A DNA stretch of 64,000 nucleotides from Symbiodinium kawagutii (GCA_009767595.1 VSDK01020384.1:60760-124759), one strand, 5' to 3'; positions 37,657 to 50,221 are shown, numbered from the stretch's first letter. Program-made: numbers and translations. Notes: generated by a model from the sequence alone, not told the origin.

Positions 37657-37865
37657 AGCCGCGAAAAATCCCTGAAGGATTTTGGCGGCAATGTCGAGTA
37701 TGCGAGGGAAGCACTCCGCTGCATCCTTCAAACACGAGAGCGCCAAACGGAGATACTATCTACATTCAAAATGCCAGATCTTCTCGAAGTTGCAGGCTTG
37801 AGGGGAGTTAAGAAGATCCGCAAAAAGCAAGACCTCCTGAACCTTCTGATATCGGATTTTTGTTG
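37657..37865 (+). CDS. SAP-like exon A
   Basis: After CATCAG the frame reads REKSLKDFGGNVEYAREALR, then LSTFKMPDLLEVAGLRGVKK and IRKKQDLLNLLIS. The pattern (helix, L-x-E-L-A-x-x-x-G-[LV], then K-x-x-L-[IL]-x-x-[IL]) is that of SAP-type DNA-binding helices. A second copy with the same layout is at 46564-46798. Nuclear DNA or RNA binding is inferred. Confidence 0.4.
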
Positions 37866-37984
37866 GGGCCTCAAATGCCAATTCTTCATCGCTTGATGTT
37901 GGTGACAGTTGCAGTCCTTCCTCAGCATCCCCTGCATACATAGATATTCAAATATCTTCGGCCCAACACTTATTACAATAGCGG

Positions 37985-38095
37985 CTACGCTGATCAACGG
38001 CCTAGGTCAAACGAGCTTGAGGGAGTCCATTGAGACTTTTCAGAATTCTTCGAAGGCTGTCTGGAACGCAATTGCCGCTGGATTGGGCCCAAAAA
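37985..38095 (+). CDS. Possible short exon
   Basis: The frame reads ATLINGLGQTSLRESIETFQ and NSSKAVWNAIAAGLGP, amphipathic and natural in composition. It may follow SAP-like exon A. The borders are unresolved. Confidence 0.3.
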
Positions 38096-38159
38096 AAACA
38101 ATGCAACTAACATGGCAACTGACGTGGTGGTTCTTTCATGAATTTGCCCATCACCAGTC

Positions 38160-40380
38160 AATGTGTTCAACTCCCAAAGCACAATTAACATAGCATCTGA
38201 CATCACCTACTGGTAAAGCATTCAGCTATTGCCTCAGCATTTCCATGGGGCCAGAAAATCTGCTGCTATGCCAGGAAGCGCAGAAAGTCAAAGAGACGCC
38301 AGCTGCGCCCCAACCCCCGGTCGAGGATCGATGGGGATGCCTGCCATGAGCTTTGGGGTTGATTCGATCGAAAAAAACATATCATAGAACAGCATTGTTT
38401 AAATTTCAGTCAAGTGTTCAGCTCCCAACGCACAATTAACATAGCATCTGACATCACCTACTGGTAAAGCATTCGGCTATTACCTCAGCATTTCCATGGG
38501 GCCAGAAAATCTGCTGCTATGCCAGGAAGCGCAGAAAGTCAAAGAGACGCCAGCTGCGCCCCAACCCCCGGTCGAGGATCGATGGGGATGCCTGCCATGA
38601 GCTTTGGGGTTGATTCGATCGAAAAAAACATATCATAGAACAGCATTGTTTAAATTTCAGTCAAGTGTTCAGCTCCCAACGCACAATTAACATAGCATCT
38701 GACATCACCTACTGGTAAAGCATTCGGCTATTACCTCAGCATTTCCATGGGGCCAGAAAATCTGCTGCTATGCCAGGAAGCGCAGAAAGTCAAAGAGACG
38801 CCAGCTGCGCCCCAACCCCCGGTCGAGGATCGATGGGGATGCCTGCCATGAGCTTTGGGGTTGATTCGATCGAAAAAAACATATCATAGAACAGCATTGT
38901 TTAAATTTCAGTCAAGTGCTCAACTCCCAAAGCACAATTAACATAGCACATACTGGCTATTACCTCAGTATTTCCATGGGGGACCAGAAAATCTGCTGCT
39001 ATGCCAGGAAGCGCAGGAAGACAAAGAGACGCCAGCTGCGCCCCATCCACCGGTTGAGGATCGATGGGGATGGCTGCCATGAGCTTTGGGTTTGATTCGA
39101 TCGAAAAAGACATATCATAGAACAGCATTGTTTAAATTTCAGTCAAGTGTTCAACTCCCAAAGCACAATTGACATAGCACATACTGGCTATTACCTCAGT
39201 ATTTCCATGGGGGACCAGAAAATCTGCTGCTATGCCAGGAAGCGCAGAAAGACAAAGAGACGCCAGCTGCGCCCCAACCACCGGTCGAGGATCGATGGGG
39301 ATGGCTGCCATGAGCTTTGGGTTTGATTCGATCGAAAAAAACATATCATAGAACAGCATCGTTTGAATTTCAGTCAAGTGTTCAGCTCCCAAAGCACAAT
39401 TAACATAGCAACTGCACTAACACAGCACATACTGGTAAGGTATTCAGCTATTACCTTAGCATCGGCCCTTGTTTGAATCTCAGTAGAGTGTGCAACTCCC
39501 AAAGCATAGCTAACATAGCAACTAATATCACCTACTGGTAAAGCATTCAGCTATTACCTCAGCATTTCCATGGGACCAGAAAATCTGCTGCTATGCCAGG
39601 AAGCGCAGAAAGACAAAGAGACGCCAGCTGCGCCCCAACCGCCGGTTGAGGATCGATGGGGATGGCTGCCATGAGCTTTGGGTTTGATTCGATCGAAAAA
39701 GACATATCATAGAACAGCATTGTTTAAATTTCAGTCAAGTGTTCAACTCCCAAAGCACAATTGACATAGCACATACTGGCTATTACCTCAGTATTTCCAT
39801 GGGGGACCAGAAAATCTGCTGCTATGCCAGGAAGCGCAGAAAGACAAAGAGACGCCAGCTGCGCCCCAACCACCGGTCGAGGATCGATGGGGATGGCTGC
39901 CATGAGCTTTGGGTTTGATTCGATCGAAAAAAAACATATCATAGAACAGCATCGTTTGAATTTCAGTCAAGTGTTCAGCTCCCAAAGCACAATTAACATA
40001 GCAACTGCACTAACACAGCACATACTGGTAAGGTATTCAGCTATTACCTTAGCATCGGCCCTTGTTTGAATCTCAGTAGAGTGTGCAACTCCCAAAGCAT
40101 AGCTAACATAGCAACTAATATCACCTACTGGTAAAGCATTCAGCTATTACATCAGCATTTCCATGGGGCCAGAAAATCTGCTGCTATGCCAGGAAGCGCA
40201 GAAAGACAAAGAGACATCAGCTGCGCCCCATCCACCGGTTGAGGATCGATGGGGATGGCTGCCACGAGCTTTGGGTTTGATTGAAGCAAAAGAAGTCATC
40301 AAAAATTCAACTTTTGATTTTTTTGTTTACTGTATCCTCCGTCAAGTGTTCAACTCCAAAGCACACTGAACATAGCACCT
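38160..40380 (+). repeat. 251/231-bp tandem array with higher-order repeat
   Basis: Motif variant TTAACATAGCA (or TTGACATAGCA) starts at 38185, 38436, 38687, 38938, 39169 and 39400. The period is therefore 251 bp for the first units and 231 bp after a 20-bp loss. From 39130 to 40130 a larger unit of about 595 bp is duplicated and contains further copies. Each unit carries TCGATGGGGATG and GAAAATCTGCTGCTATGCCA. Frames on both strands stay open through several units, but none looks like a protein domain. Confidence 0.85.
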
Positions 40381-40657
40381 ACTGGTAAGGCATCCAGCCA
40401 TTGGTTCAGCATTTGCGTGGAAAACGCGGCAGGAGGAGCCCTGCTGGAAACACTTGTCAAAGGAACTGGAGGCCACTCTGCGCCACCGTCTGAACGTGTG
40501 GAGCTAGCCTTTACAATTTTGCCGGTCATTGCGGGAATTAGTGTCAGTGTGCTGTGGGAACACAATCATCAAAGTAATTAGCATGGCAATACCAGACGTG
40601 AAAGCATTGCGTCCAGGGACAAGGTGCCCTAACCTGAAACAATGACATGTTGCTTCC

Positions 40658-40990
40658 GTGACTGTGTTCGATCAGGATCAACCATCCTCCAGCAACGCTG
40701 GGCCTATGAAGTCAAACCTCACTGGGAAGAAGGCCAAACTCATCATTCCGAAAGGAGTTGACAAAGTGATCTCCCAGGAAAAGGAAAATATATTTTCTCC
40801 GGAGACCTGGGCTAAGTTGAATAAAGCGGAAAAGCAAAGCCGACCTCGAGAACGGAGAAAGCTACAGAAAGAAAAAAGCGATCCTCTATTTGAGCAACGT
40901 GCGACTGACACTCCTGCAGTCCGTCTAGACAAGTACGCAAAGACAACTGGGCAGGACTTCTTCTTGCCAAAACGAGGGAGTCCAGCTGGA
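40658..40990 (+). CDS. Possible exon, Lys-rich protein
   Basis: The frame reads TVFDQDQPSSSNAGPMKSNL, then a Lys-rich region (KLNKAEKQSRPRERRKLQKE) and TDTPAVRLDKYAKTTGQDFF before a stop at about 40991. The composition supports coding with a likely nuclear localisation signal. It lies between two repeat arrays. No family is recognised. Confidence 0.45.
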
Positions 40991-41189
40991 TAGGGCAGCG
41001 CCCTTTCTATATGCAAATCAAAGCACCATATTCTTGTGCTTTCATATGACAACATTGACGCAAATGATAACATTGACATGATCTAATATAACTAACATAA
41101 CAACCATGGTTCGAAGACAATACCATTTTATTCATACACCATTGCGGCTTCCAATCGTTATTACATGTTATTACTGTATACAGTACCGT

Positions 41190-44100
41190 GCGATTCCATT
41201 CGCAGGGATGTTTACCCGGCCAGGACGTGCAACCCACTACGGCTACACCAGCGGCAGCCGATTCCAAAGTTGAGGATCTCGGGGGACGGTGTGTCCAGGA
41301 AAACGCTGCTAACATAGCATGCAAAGCTTTTCTGTAGCAACTATAAACTAATTATGTTGGGGATTGTTTGGGAACCATGTTTGTTTTAGTCTGTCAATAG
41401 CCCCCGGCTGGTTCAGACCCAAAAAGATCGTTTTTGAACACTTTTGAATGTAGTTTTTAAACAAAAGAAATTCAGGTCTTAGAATGGCAAATCCTGGTTG
41501 GCAGACCCGACCCTGACAACCATATGGGGTCTCACTTTGCTACGTATCAGCTCCCACCAATTCATAATGCTAACATAGCAACTGGGGTGCTAAGACCATA
41601 CCATGTCATTCAGAGCCCATGGCATTCAAACGCTGCACCCCAGCTTTCGCAGGGATGTTTATTTGGCCAGGACGTGCAACCCACTACGGCTACACCAGCG
41701 GCAGCCGATTCCAAAGTTGAGGATCTCGGGGGACGGTGTGTCCAGGAAAACGCTGCTAACATAGCATGCAAAGCTTTTCTGTAGCAACTATAAACTAATT
41801 ATGTTGGGGATTGTTTGGGAACCATGTTTGTTTTAGTCTGTCAATAGCCCCCGGCTGGTTCAGACCCAAAAAGATCGTTTTTGAACACTTTTGAATGTAG
41901 TTTTTAAACAAAAGAAATTCAGGTCTTAGAATGGCAAATCCTGGTTGGCAGACCCGACCCTGACAACCATATGGGGTCTCACTTGCTCACGTATCAGCTC
42001 CCACCAATTCATAATGCTAACATAGCAACTGGGGTGCTAAGACCATACCATGTCATTCAGAGCCCATGGCATTCAAACGCTGCACCCCAGCTTTCGCAGG
42101 GATGTTTATTTGGCCAGGACGTGCAACCCACTACGGCTACACCAGCGGCAGGCGACTCCCCCCGTCNNNNNNNNNNNNNNNNNNNNNNNNNNNNNNNNNN
42201 NNNNNNNNNNNNNNNNNNNNNNNNNNNNNNNNNNNNNNNNNNNNNNNNNNNNNNNNNNNNNNNNNNNNNNNNNNNNNNNNNNNNNNNNNNNNNNNNNNNN
42301 NNNNNNNNNNNNNNNNNNNNNNNNNNNNNNNNNNNNNNNNNNNNNNNNNNNNNNNNNNNNNNNNNNNNNNNNNNNNNNNNNNNNNNNNNNNNNNNNNNNN
42401 NNNNNNNNNNNNNNNNNNNNNNNNNNNNNNNNNNNNNNNNNNNNNNNNNNNNNNNNNNNNNNNNNNNNNNNNNNNNNNNNNNNNNNNNNNNNNNNNNNNN
42501 NNNNNNNNNNNNNNNNNNNNNNNNNNNNNNNNNNNNNNNNNNNNNNNNNNNNNNNNNNNNNNNNNNNNNNNNNNNNNNNNNNNNNNNNNNNNNNNNNNNN
42601 NNNNNNNNNNNNNNNNNNNNNNNNNNNNNNNNNNNNNNNNNNNNNNNNNNNNNNNNNNNNNNNNNNNNNNNNNNNNNNNNNNNNNNNNNNNNNNNNNNNN
42701 NNNNNNNNNNNNNNNNNNNNNNNNNNNNNNNNNNNNNNNNNNNNNNNNNNNNNNNNNNNNNNNNNNNNNNNNNNNNNNNNNNNNNNNNNNNNNNNNNNNN
42801 NNNNNNNNNNNNNNNNNNNNNNNNNNNNNNNNNNNNNNNNNNNNNNNNNNNNNNNNNNNNNNNNNNNNNNNNNNNNNNNNNNNNNNNNNNNNNNNNNNNN
42901 NNNNNNNNNNNNNNNNNNNNNNNNNNNNNNNNNNNNNNNNNNNNNNNNNNNNNNNNNNNNNNNNNNNNNNNNNNNNNNNNNNNNNNNNNNNNNNNNNNNN
43001 NNNNNNNNNNNNNNNNNNNNNNNNNNNNNNNNNCAGGGACGGCCACCCCACTCCGGCTACCCCAGCGGCAGCCGATTCCACGGTTCAGGATCTCGGGAGA
43101 CGGTGTGTCCAGGAAAACGTGGCTAACATAGCATGCAAAGCTATGCTTTAGCAAGTATATTAAACTAATTATGTTTGGGATTGTTTGGGAACCATGTTTG
43201 TTTTAGTCAAGCCCCCGGCTGGTTCAGACCCAGAAGGATCGGTTTTTGAACACTTCTGAATCTAGTCTTTAAACAAAAGAAATTCAGGTCTCAGAATAGC
43301 AAATCTTGGCTGCGCACGCTGAAAATCCTGTGGGGGTGGGCCACCGATGCTTTATCGTAATAGCTAACATAACAATATGTTCTAAAAAACATAATTTCAT
43401 AATTGATTGACTCACCCATACCCCCAGTGCCAGCCACAAGCGGTAGCATAGCTGTGCCTAAGATTGCCGTTTGCAAATGGTCCGAGCTGGATAGGGAAGG
43501 ATCTGTCTATATGATGTAACAAGCATGGTTGGATTTTTCTTCCAACAACTTTACTCACGTATCAGCTCCCACCAATTGATAATGCTAACATAGCAACTGG
43601 GGTGCTAAGACCATACCATGTCATTCAGAGCCCATGGCATTCAAACGCTGCACCCCAGCTTTCGCAGGGATGTTTACCCGGCCAGGACGTGCAAACCACT
43701 ACGGCTACACCAGCGGCAGCCAATTCCATGGTTGAGGATCTCGGGAGACGGTGTGTCCAGGAAAACGCTGTTAACATAGCACGCAAAGCTATTCTATAGC
43801 AACTATAAACTAATTATGTTTGGGATTGTTTGGGAACCATGTTTGTTTTAGTCAAGCCCCCGGCTGGTTCAGACCCGAAAAGATCGTTTTTGAACACTTT
43901 TGAATGTAGTCTTTAAACAAAAGAAATTCAGGTCCCAGAATGGCAAATCCTGGTTGGCAGACCCTGACAACCATATGGGGTCTCACTTGCTCTAAGGGCG
44001 GTGGGCCACTGATGCTATTTCGTAATAGCTATCATAACAATATGGTCCAAAAAACATAATTTCATAATTGATTGACTCACCCATACCCCCAGTGCCAGCC

Positions 44101-45610
44101 ACAAGCGGTGCAGTAGCAGAGCTGTGCCTAAGATTGCCGTTTGCAAATGGTCCGAGCTGGATTGGGAAGGTTCTGTTTATATGATGTAACAAGCATGGTT
44201 GGATTTTTCTTCCAACAACTTTGCTCACGTATCAGCTCCTCTCCAATGAGCATGCTAACATAGCAACTAGGGTGCAAAGACCATACCATTTCATTCAATG
44301 CCAAGAGCATTCAATCGCTACACCCCAGCATTTGCAGGGAGGTTTACCCGGCCAGGATGTGCAACCCACTACGTCTACACCAGCGGCAGCCAATTCCACG
44401 GTTGAGGATATCGGGAGATGGTGTGTCGAGGAAAACAAGGCTAACATAGCATGCAAAGCTATTCTGTAGCAACTATAAACTAATTATGTTTAGGATTGTT
44501 TGGGAACCATGTTTGTTTTAGTCTGTCAATAGCCCCCGGCTGGTTCAGACCCAAAAAGATCGTTTTTGAACACTTTTGAATGTAGTCTTTAAACAAAAGA
44601 AATTCAGGTCCCAGAATGGCAAATCCTGGTTGGCAGACCTTGACAACCATATGGGGTCTCACATGCTGTACTGCACGGGGGCGGGAGCCACAAAGGGGGG
44701 GGCTACCAACGCTAACATCTGGAGCCAAACTAACATAGCATAGTTTTTAAACAAAAGAAATGCAGGTCTTAGAATGGCAAATCCTGGTGGGCGGACCCTG
44801 ACAACCATATGGGGTCTCACATGCTGTACTGCACGGGGGCGGGAGCCACGAAGGGGGGGGCTACCAACGCTAACATCTGGAGCCAAACTAACATAGCAAG
44901 TTCGGCTGGCAGTTTAGGCACGCATAGGTCAACTGTTCCGAAGACTAGGTAGACTCAGCTTGGCCGTACCTAAAGTAGAAAATGCCCAGCATAGCTGTGC
45001 CTAAGATTGCCGTTTGCGAATGGTCCAAGCTGAATAGGGAAGGAGCCTCTTAATATGAATGAACATGGTTGGTTTTTCCTCCAACACAACTTTGCTCACA
45101 TATCAGCTCCTCTCAAATCATCATGCTAACATAGCAACTATGGTGCTAAGACATGCTAAGACCATATCATTCCATACAGTACACCCCAGCATTTGCAAGG
45201 ATGTTTGCCCTTCCAGGAGGTTCAGCCTATTCTGGATGCACCAGCGGCAGCCGCTTCCACGGTTGAGGATCGCGGGGGACGGTGTGTCCAGGCTCACACT
45301 GCTAACATAGCAATGGCTGCTATGCTTTAGCAACCGCACTTGACCAATTACGTTGGGAATTGTTTGGGAACCATGTTTGTTTTAGTCTGTCAATTGCCCC
45401 CCGGCTGGTTCAGACCCAAAAAAAATAGTTTTTGAACACTTTTGAATATAGTCTTTAAACAAAAGAAATGCAGGTCTTAGAATGGCAAATCCTGGTGGGC
45501 GGACCCTGACAACCATATGGAGTCTCACATGCTGTACTGCACGGGGGCGGGAGCCACGAAGGGGGGGGGGCTACCAACGCTAACAGCTAGAGAAGAACTA
45601 ACATAGCAAG
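41190..45610 (+). repeat. About 447-bp tandem repeat array, with assembly gap
   Basis: Two motif sites per unit: 41312/41758 are 446 bp apart and 41570/42019 are about 449 bp apart. Units contain CTCCCACCAATTCATAATG, GCCAGGACGTGCAACCCACT and GGGAACCATGTTTGTTTTAG. The array is interrupted by N at 42167-43033 and continues with more diverged and partial units to about 45.6 kb, including short sub-units near 44640-44890 with CTGCACGGGGGCGGGAGCCA. Divergent units keep one plus-strand frame of about 80 codons open. Confidence 0.85.
42167..43033. other. Assembly gap (867 N)
   Basis: A run of N inside the tandem array. The real length is unknown because tandem repeats flank it. Frames that appear to cross it are artefacts. 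Confidence 0.99.
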
Positions 45611-45759
45611 TAGTTTGTTTTAGTTTGTCAGTAGCCCTGAGCTAGATCGTACCCCAAACGATCATTTCTTTTAACAAGTTCTTTTATCTATATTCACCTT
45701 TACAGGAAGGTTCATTGCTAACATAGCAAATTCCCCCAGGGTTAAGGAGAGCGGTGTGT

Positions 45760-45841
45760 ATCCGAGACTCATTCTGGTGTGCAGGAAGAGGATGAGGATA
45801 TGATGCTGGCATCTTTGGCCGAACCATCGCAGCAGGACTGA
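45760..45841 (+). CDS. Possible short terminal exon
   Basis: The frame reads THSGVQEEDEDMMLASLAEP, then SQQD and a stop at about 45839. The acidic C-terminus looks natural, but the exon is short and has no domain. Frames on both strands between 45850 and 46180 are not supported. Confidence 0.25.
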
Positions 45842-46185
45842 TACCGCTATCCAAGCACTAGCAGAATATATTTGGGCACTCAACTTCTTTGTTTAGTGTT
45901 CCACAATCTAAAATAGTAAGATACAACGACCTGGATAGAATGTGTTGCAGTGTTAAATTTAAGCTTGAGGTTTGTACAGTTTTATGGTTGACGCTTTTAG
46001 AGCAATGAAGGAAGTGCCTAACAAAGCATCGAGTGAACAAATGATATTACCACTAGACCGTAACGTTGAGAGACAACACGTTATGGTTTGAAACCAATAC
46101 CATATTTGAGGATGCTTAATGGTACAGTTGTGGTATGTACAGTTGCTAGGATTGTATACACGCCATTTATAGCCAGGACTCCGCT

Positions 46186-46377
46186 ATGCAAGCAGGGAGC
46201 GGAGAACAAGGACAAACAGCAGGTATTGCGCCAGAGGCGCATCATATCCTGATGAAGATGGATGGTCTGAGACGCACTGAGCAGGAAGATGGTTATATTC
46301 TTGTCGTGCGCTCCGTGGATTCCACGATGCGCGGTCCCATACTTGAAGACAAAGTTCCTCACATTGAGCTAACATAG
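46186..46377 (+). CDS. Possible exon before the transposase gene
   Basis: A 63-codon frame reading APEAHHILMKMDGLRRTEQE and DGYILVVRSVDSTMRGPILE; the stop lies inside a motif copy at 46369. It may be a 5-prime exon of the transposase gene. No domain is recognised. Confidence 0.35.
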   Translation: MQAGSGEQGQTAGIAPEAHHILMKMDGLRRTEQEDGYILVVRSVDSTMRGPILEDKVPHIELT

Positions 46378-46563
46378 CGTATTTGTTTTGAAATTTTGTC
46401 CATGAATTTGGGGATATCATTTTTTGGGCTTAGTATATTCTTGTTTTGTTCAGTTTGTGATATGTTTCCTGTCTGCTAATAAAGGGCTTAAAATCCAACC
46501 ACGCATACATTCGTAACTAAGCACAATAGTTCTAGACAAGGGAGTTCATTTTCTAGATAGTTC

Positions 46564-46798
46564 ATGTCCAGAACTTTTGTTTTCCTGCCACTGCCCTCCT
46601 CTGAGGCTTTCCAGGACTGTGGCAACAAAATGGTCACCGTTGCTAGGCGGTTGATTTCGGAAAGGATACAAATTCAGAGCCGCCTGTGGGACTTGACCTC
46701 GCGAGAACTTCGGGAGTTTGCAAGGGTTGAAGCTGTTCATTTGCCTTCGAACATCAGGAAAAAGGATGACATCCAAGAGAAAATTGTCACGGATTTAT
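46564..46798 (+). CDS. Transposase gene exon 1: SAP-like
   Basis: The frame from ATG at 46564 includes RLISERIQIQSRLWDLTSRE, LREFARVEAVHLPSNIRKKD and DIQEKIVTDL. The L-T-x-R-E-L-R-E-x-A and K-K-D-D-I-x-x-x-I pattern fits a SAP-type DNA-binding helix pair. The donor is uncertain; TTTAT/GTCACC at 46799 gives a phase-1 intron that joins the acceptor at 47229 in frame. The following intron is rich in TTTA/TTCA repeats (about 46850-47070) and has a motif copy at about 47108. The start codon is the first ATG in frame, and more 5-prime exons are possible. Confidence 0.5.
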
Positions 46799-47229
46799 GT
46801 CACCTGGCACATGTAGACATTTGGTTAGTATGTTTTTCATCTGTCCATTCATTTACTTTCTTACTTACTTACTTGCCATTACTTACTTATATGCTTATTT
46901 GTTTATTCATTCATTATATTTATTTATTCATCTATTTATTTATTTGTTTATCTATGTATTTATTTATCCTTTTTTATTCATTCATGTTATGTATCTATTC
47001 ATCTGTCTATTTATTGTTTAATTTATCTATTTATCAATCTATTTATTTTTTATTTATTCATTTTTTTACATAATACTTTAAGATCAATGGTGTTTGATGG
47101 ATGTGTTGCTATGTTAGCTGCTTCTGGTTTCTTCACTGTTTGGGGAATGTTGGGGCGCTGAATGTTTTCAAGTGTTTGAGCTCCTCACCGTTGCCATGCA
47201 ATTCCGGTTGGTCGTTTGTTTCCCACTAG

Positions 47230-47765
47230 GTAAAACCAAGCTCCAGAAATTGATGGATACCACAACGAATGAAGAGCCCCTAGAGCCCATAGAAGAACCA
47301 ATGGATGCGTCCGGGGCGGAGAAACAGCCGGAAGAAGCCGATGATCAACCGGCAGAGCCATCTGAACCAGCAGGGTCAGGTGGTGCGAGTGCTGAAGATG
47401 AGGTGAACAAAGAGCTTGTAAGGAATTTCCTTCCACCCGATGAAGATATTTTGGTTGTTCCTGAAGAAAAGGCAACTGCAAAGGATACCTTTCTCAGATG
47501 CGATCTTGTGATGCCTGGCATTGCTTTAAAGAAATTCGTCATGGCACGACAAGCCCATCCTGAGACCTCCAGTGCTATGTTAGCTGCCATGGGTGTTTCA
47601 ACGGTGAAAATGTACCGGCAGGAGAAAGTCGGTATCAGGGGCATGGTTCTGGGCGAGTATCTATCGGACACTGCGCTGTTTTGGAAACATGGGCGTAAAC
47701 ATTTCCATGGGAAGACAGTTGGCGCCATTGCTATCTTCGAGGATTTTGCTGGCTCCGTCAAACAG
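47230..47765 (+). CDS. Transposase gene exon 2: acidic region
   Basis: The acceptor CCCACTAG leads into KTKLQKLMDTTTNEEPLEPI, an acidic Pro/Glu/Ala linker to about 47410, then a folded-looking part (CDLVMPGIALKKFVMARQAH to FHGKTVGAIAIFEDFAGSVK). The exon ends AAACAG with a GC donor (GCGGCG) at 47766, phase 0, matching the next acceptor. A motif copy at about 47577 lies inside this exon and reads Ala-Met-Leu-Ala; it is the only exact copy I place in coding sequence. The domain of the second half is unknown. Confidence 0.6.
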
Positions 47766-47989
47766 GCGGCGTCATGTTATCCAAACATGCGTTCCTGTTG
47801 CCAAAGTACAGTAATAGATTAGCTTTGATAATATTGAAGTCATATATTTGTTTTCATATCGGTTAGTGGCTAGCACTTCTTGATATCTACGGTATACCGT
47901 ATTCAGAACAATCTATTTACATTTTGTCCTGATTGGGGTTTGTGTATATTTGTGCGACAACTGCTATGTTAGTTGGCCTGGCCCGGCAG

Positions 47990-48801
47990 CAGGTGCTTGA
48001 CAACGTGCCTGATGCTTTGGTCGGATCAAAGTTCTGGGTCTTTCAGCTCCCCACAGAGAAGCCGCTGGGGCTGAACGAAACAGATTACAGCAACGTGAAA
48101 GTTCGGCTTTTCCAGCCCGATCTGGAAGAGGTTGCCATTGTTGAAGAAACTGCAGTTGGGTACTTCAGCGTGGGAAAGTTGGGATGCCTGCTCGGTGGTC
48201 TTCTCAGTATACAAGATTTCAGAATGGCATTGACCTCCGAGGACATTGCGGTGGCTCAGGCCACAGCATTCCAAACCATGGTCGAGAAAAAGAATCAGGC
48301 AGTAGAATTGGTTGAGAAAGAGGTTCAATTGAAGAGGCAGAAAAGTTTAGATCGTGTAGAAGATCAAGTTGCAATGGTTGAACGTTTGCAAACAAAACTG
48401 GAAGGAGTTTCGAAGGAATTGATGGTTTGGAAGACAATTTGGCAATATGTGTTGAAAGGGAATGCCAAGATAGAGGGAAACAGGCCAAAGAAGGAGGGAG
48501 AGACGTGGAAAGCCTATTTCCTTGAAGTGACTGGGAACGCTGACATCGTGGCTTCAGGTTGTCCTGCGATCTTTGATCTTGAGGACCTGCCCCTAGAAAC
48601 CATGCTGCTCAAACTTGCAGAAATGGTTTCCAAGCTGGACAAAACCAAACAACTTCAGGAAAGTATGGTCAAGAGAAACGAGGACAAGCTTGCTCGACTG
48701 AAGGTGGCAAAGACAAAGCAAGATGAGCGCAAGGTGAGAAAGGTTCAAACAAAGATGGATCCAGAACATGCAGGTCGTGTCAAGACTCTTGTTTCGAAAA
48801 G
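47990..48801 (+). CDS. Transposase gene exon 3: coiled coil
   Basis: The acceptor CCCGGCAG is followed by QVLDNVPDALVGSKFWVFQL. Residues of about 85-140 (VEKKNQAVELVEKEVQLKRQ onward) form a coiled coil. A mixed segment follows, and then a second Lys-rich helix (KLDKTKQLQESMVKRNEDKL). The donor AAAAG/GTGGAG at 48802 is phase 2. A motif copy lies 13 bp into the next intron. Oligomerisation through the coiled coil is inferred; no named family. Confidence 0.6.
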
Positions 48802-48842
48802 GTGGAGTCCAGCTAACATAGCAATCTACTCATTTTTGTTCT

Positions 48843-49325
48843 ATCAACAACTGTGAAGTCTTATGATATAATAAAAACACACACTCACAAACACCATCAA
48901 CATTACTATGTTAGGTAATGATGTCCAAGTTTTAAAAGCTATTTGTGTGTAAAGTACATTTTTTTCTAATGCAGGTACAGCGCAGGTATTTTTGTATTGT
49001 CCTAAAATCAAAAAGACATATTTAAATATAGCTATTGATAGCTACTGTGCGTTTACTGCAAAGTATTCATGTACTGTACTGTACGAACATACATAGTATT
49101 CGACAAGTACGTAGCTAACATAGCACTGGCCATCAACAGCAGCAACATGCACAGGTTGGATGCGTGCCAACAACCTAGTGTAAACCGTCCTCAAAAAGCC
49201 TCCCGGTCAAATCCACCCCCAAAAGTTAATTTCTGAGCACTTTTGCAATTAGCCTTTCAATAGCAAAATAACCCATCAGAAAACGCAGATGTACCAACAC
49301 TGGATGGGAGATGTCGGTTCCATGG
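48843..49325 (+). repeat. Intronic duplication, copy 1
   Basis: Nearly identical to 51904-52386 at a constant offset of 3061 bp. It begins with ATCAACAACTGTGAAGTC and includes motif sites at about 48906 (reverse) and 49115, plus one 244-bp family unit. It lies in the intron between exons 3 and 4. Confidence 0.85.
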
Positions 49326-49460
49326 ACTTGGGCTTTCACATGTTGGATATGTTGAACAGGTACGGAATTAATACTAACATAACATTTTCCCACCATATTT
49401 GTTTTGTTTCGTTTGTTGGGTTTTCATTTATTGCTTGTGTCAGCATCCCAAACCACTGAG

Positions 49461-50088
49461 GAAGCGAAGACGCCAAGCATGGCATGCCAAGAGAGCTCAT
49501 ACAACGAAAAAGACAGCAGGCAAATACTCGGCAAGGAGAAAACGCTCAACCTTAGACGGTGGAGTGTGGGAACAAGAATTGAAACCCCCGAGAAGAGTTG
49601 TGACCATAGCAGACAAGATGAAAGTGGTCAGGTACTACTTGAGCAGGAAATCACAAAAGCTACGAGAACAATTGAACAGATGTGAGCCGGTCACACGGCT
49701 GGGCAATAGTAGTGGAAGATCCAAAAAGGCTGTGAAGAAAACCATCAACAAGCCAACCGTATCTGTGAGGAATTTGGTCAAAGAGTGCAAGGAACGGTTC
49801 AAAGACATCGTGGGCAACAACGCTGTGTCCAGATGGGTGAAAACGGCTCAGAGAGAGCGCTGGTCTGAAATTCCAGAGATGGTCCAGGCAAGGATTACGC
49901 AACCTAGCAATGCTTGGAGGAACAAAATAGGATTGGCTCGAAAAGGTCGAACACCTGGAGGAGGGATTCCCTATGGCTTACAGAAAGAACTCGACCTACT
50001 TGTCACGGAGATGGTTTCAGGCAACAGCGACATCTCGGAGCGTCGAGAGGTGGTTACCGCTGAAGATGTAGTTTCTTGGCTAGACATT
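49461..50088 (+). CDS. Transposase gene exon 4: basic / HTH-like
   Basis: Entry at CCACTGAG (49460) gives phase 2 and fits exon 3. The first 30 residues are very basic (KRRRQAWHAKRAHTTKKTAG). Later come VRNLVKECKERFKDIVGNNA and VSRWVKTAQRERWSEIPEMV, which resemble a helix-turn-helix of the kind preceding pogo/CENP-B type transposase cores. The exon ends at ATT/GTAGGA (50089), phase 0, matching the acceptor at 50221. DNA binding at the ends or at the 11-bp motif is an inference. Confidence 0.6.
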
Positions 50089-50221
50089 GTAGGAAATTGT
50101 AGTGGGGGGGTTATTTGACTCAGCTGCGAGATGTCAGTGAATAGGGGCACCCTAACATAGCACAAACTATCATTAATTACCCAACACTTCCCGATACAAA
50201 GCTTGCTTTCTATTCTCCGAG

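Noticed and set aside
41971-43154. Open frames of over 300 codons crossing 42167-43033
   Set aside because: They read through a run of N.
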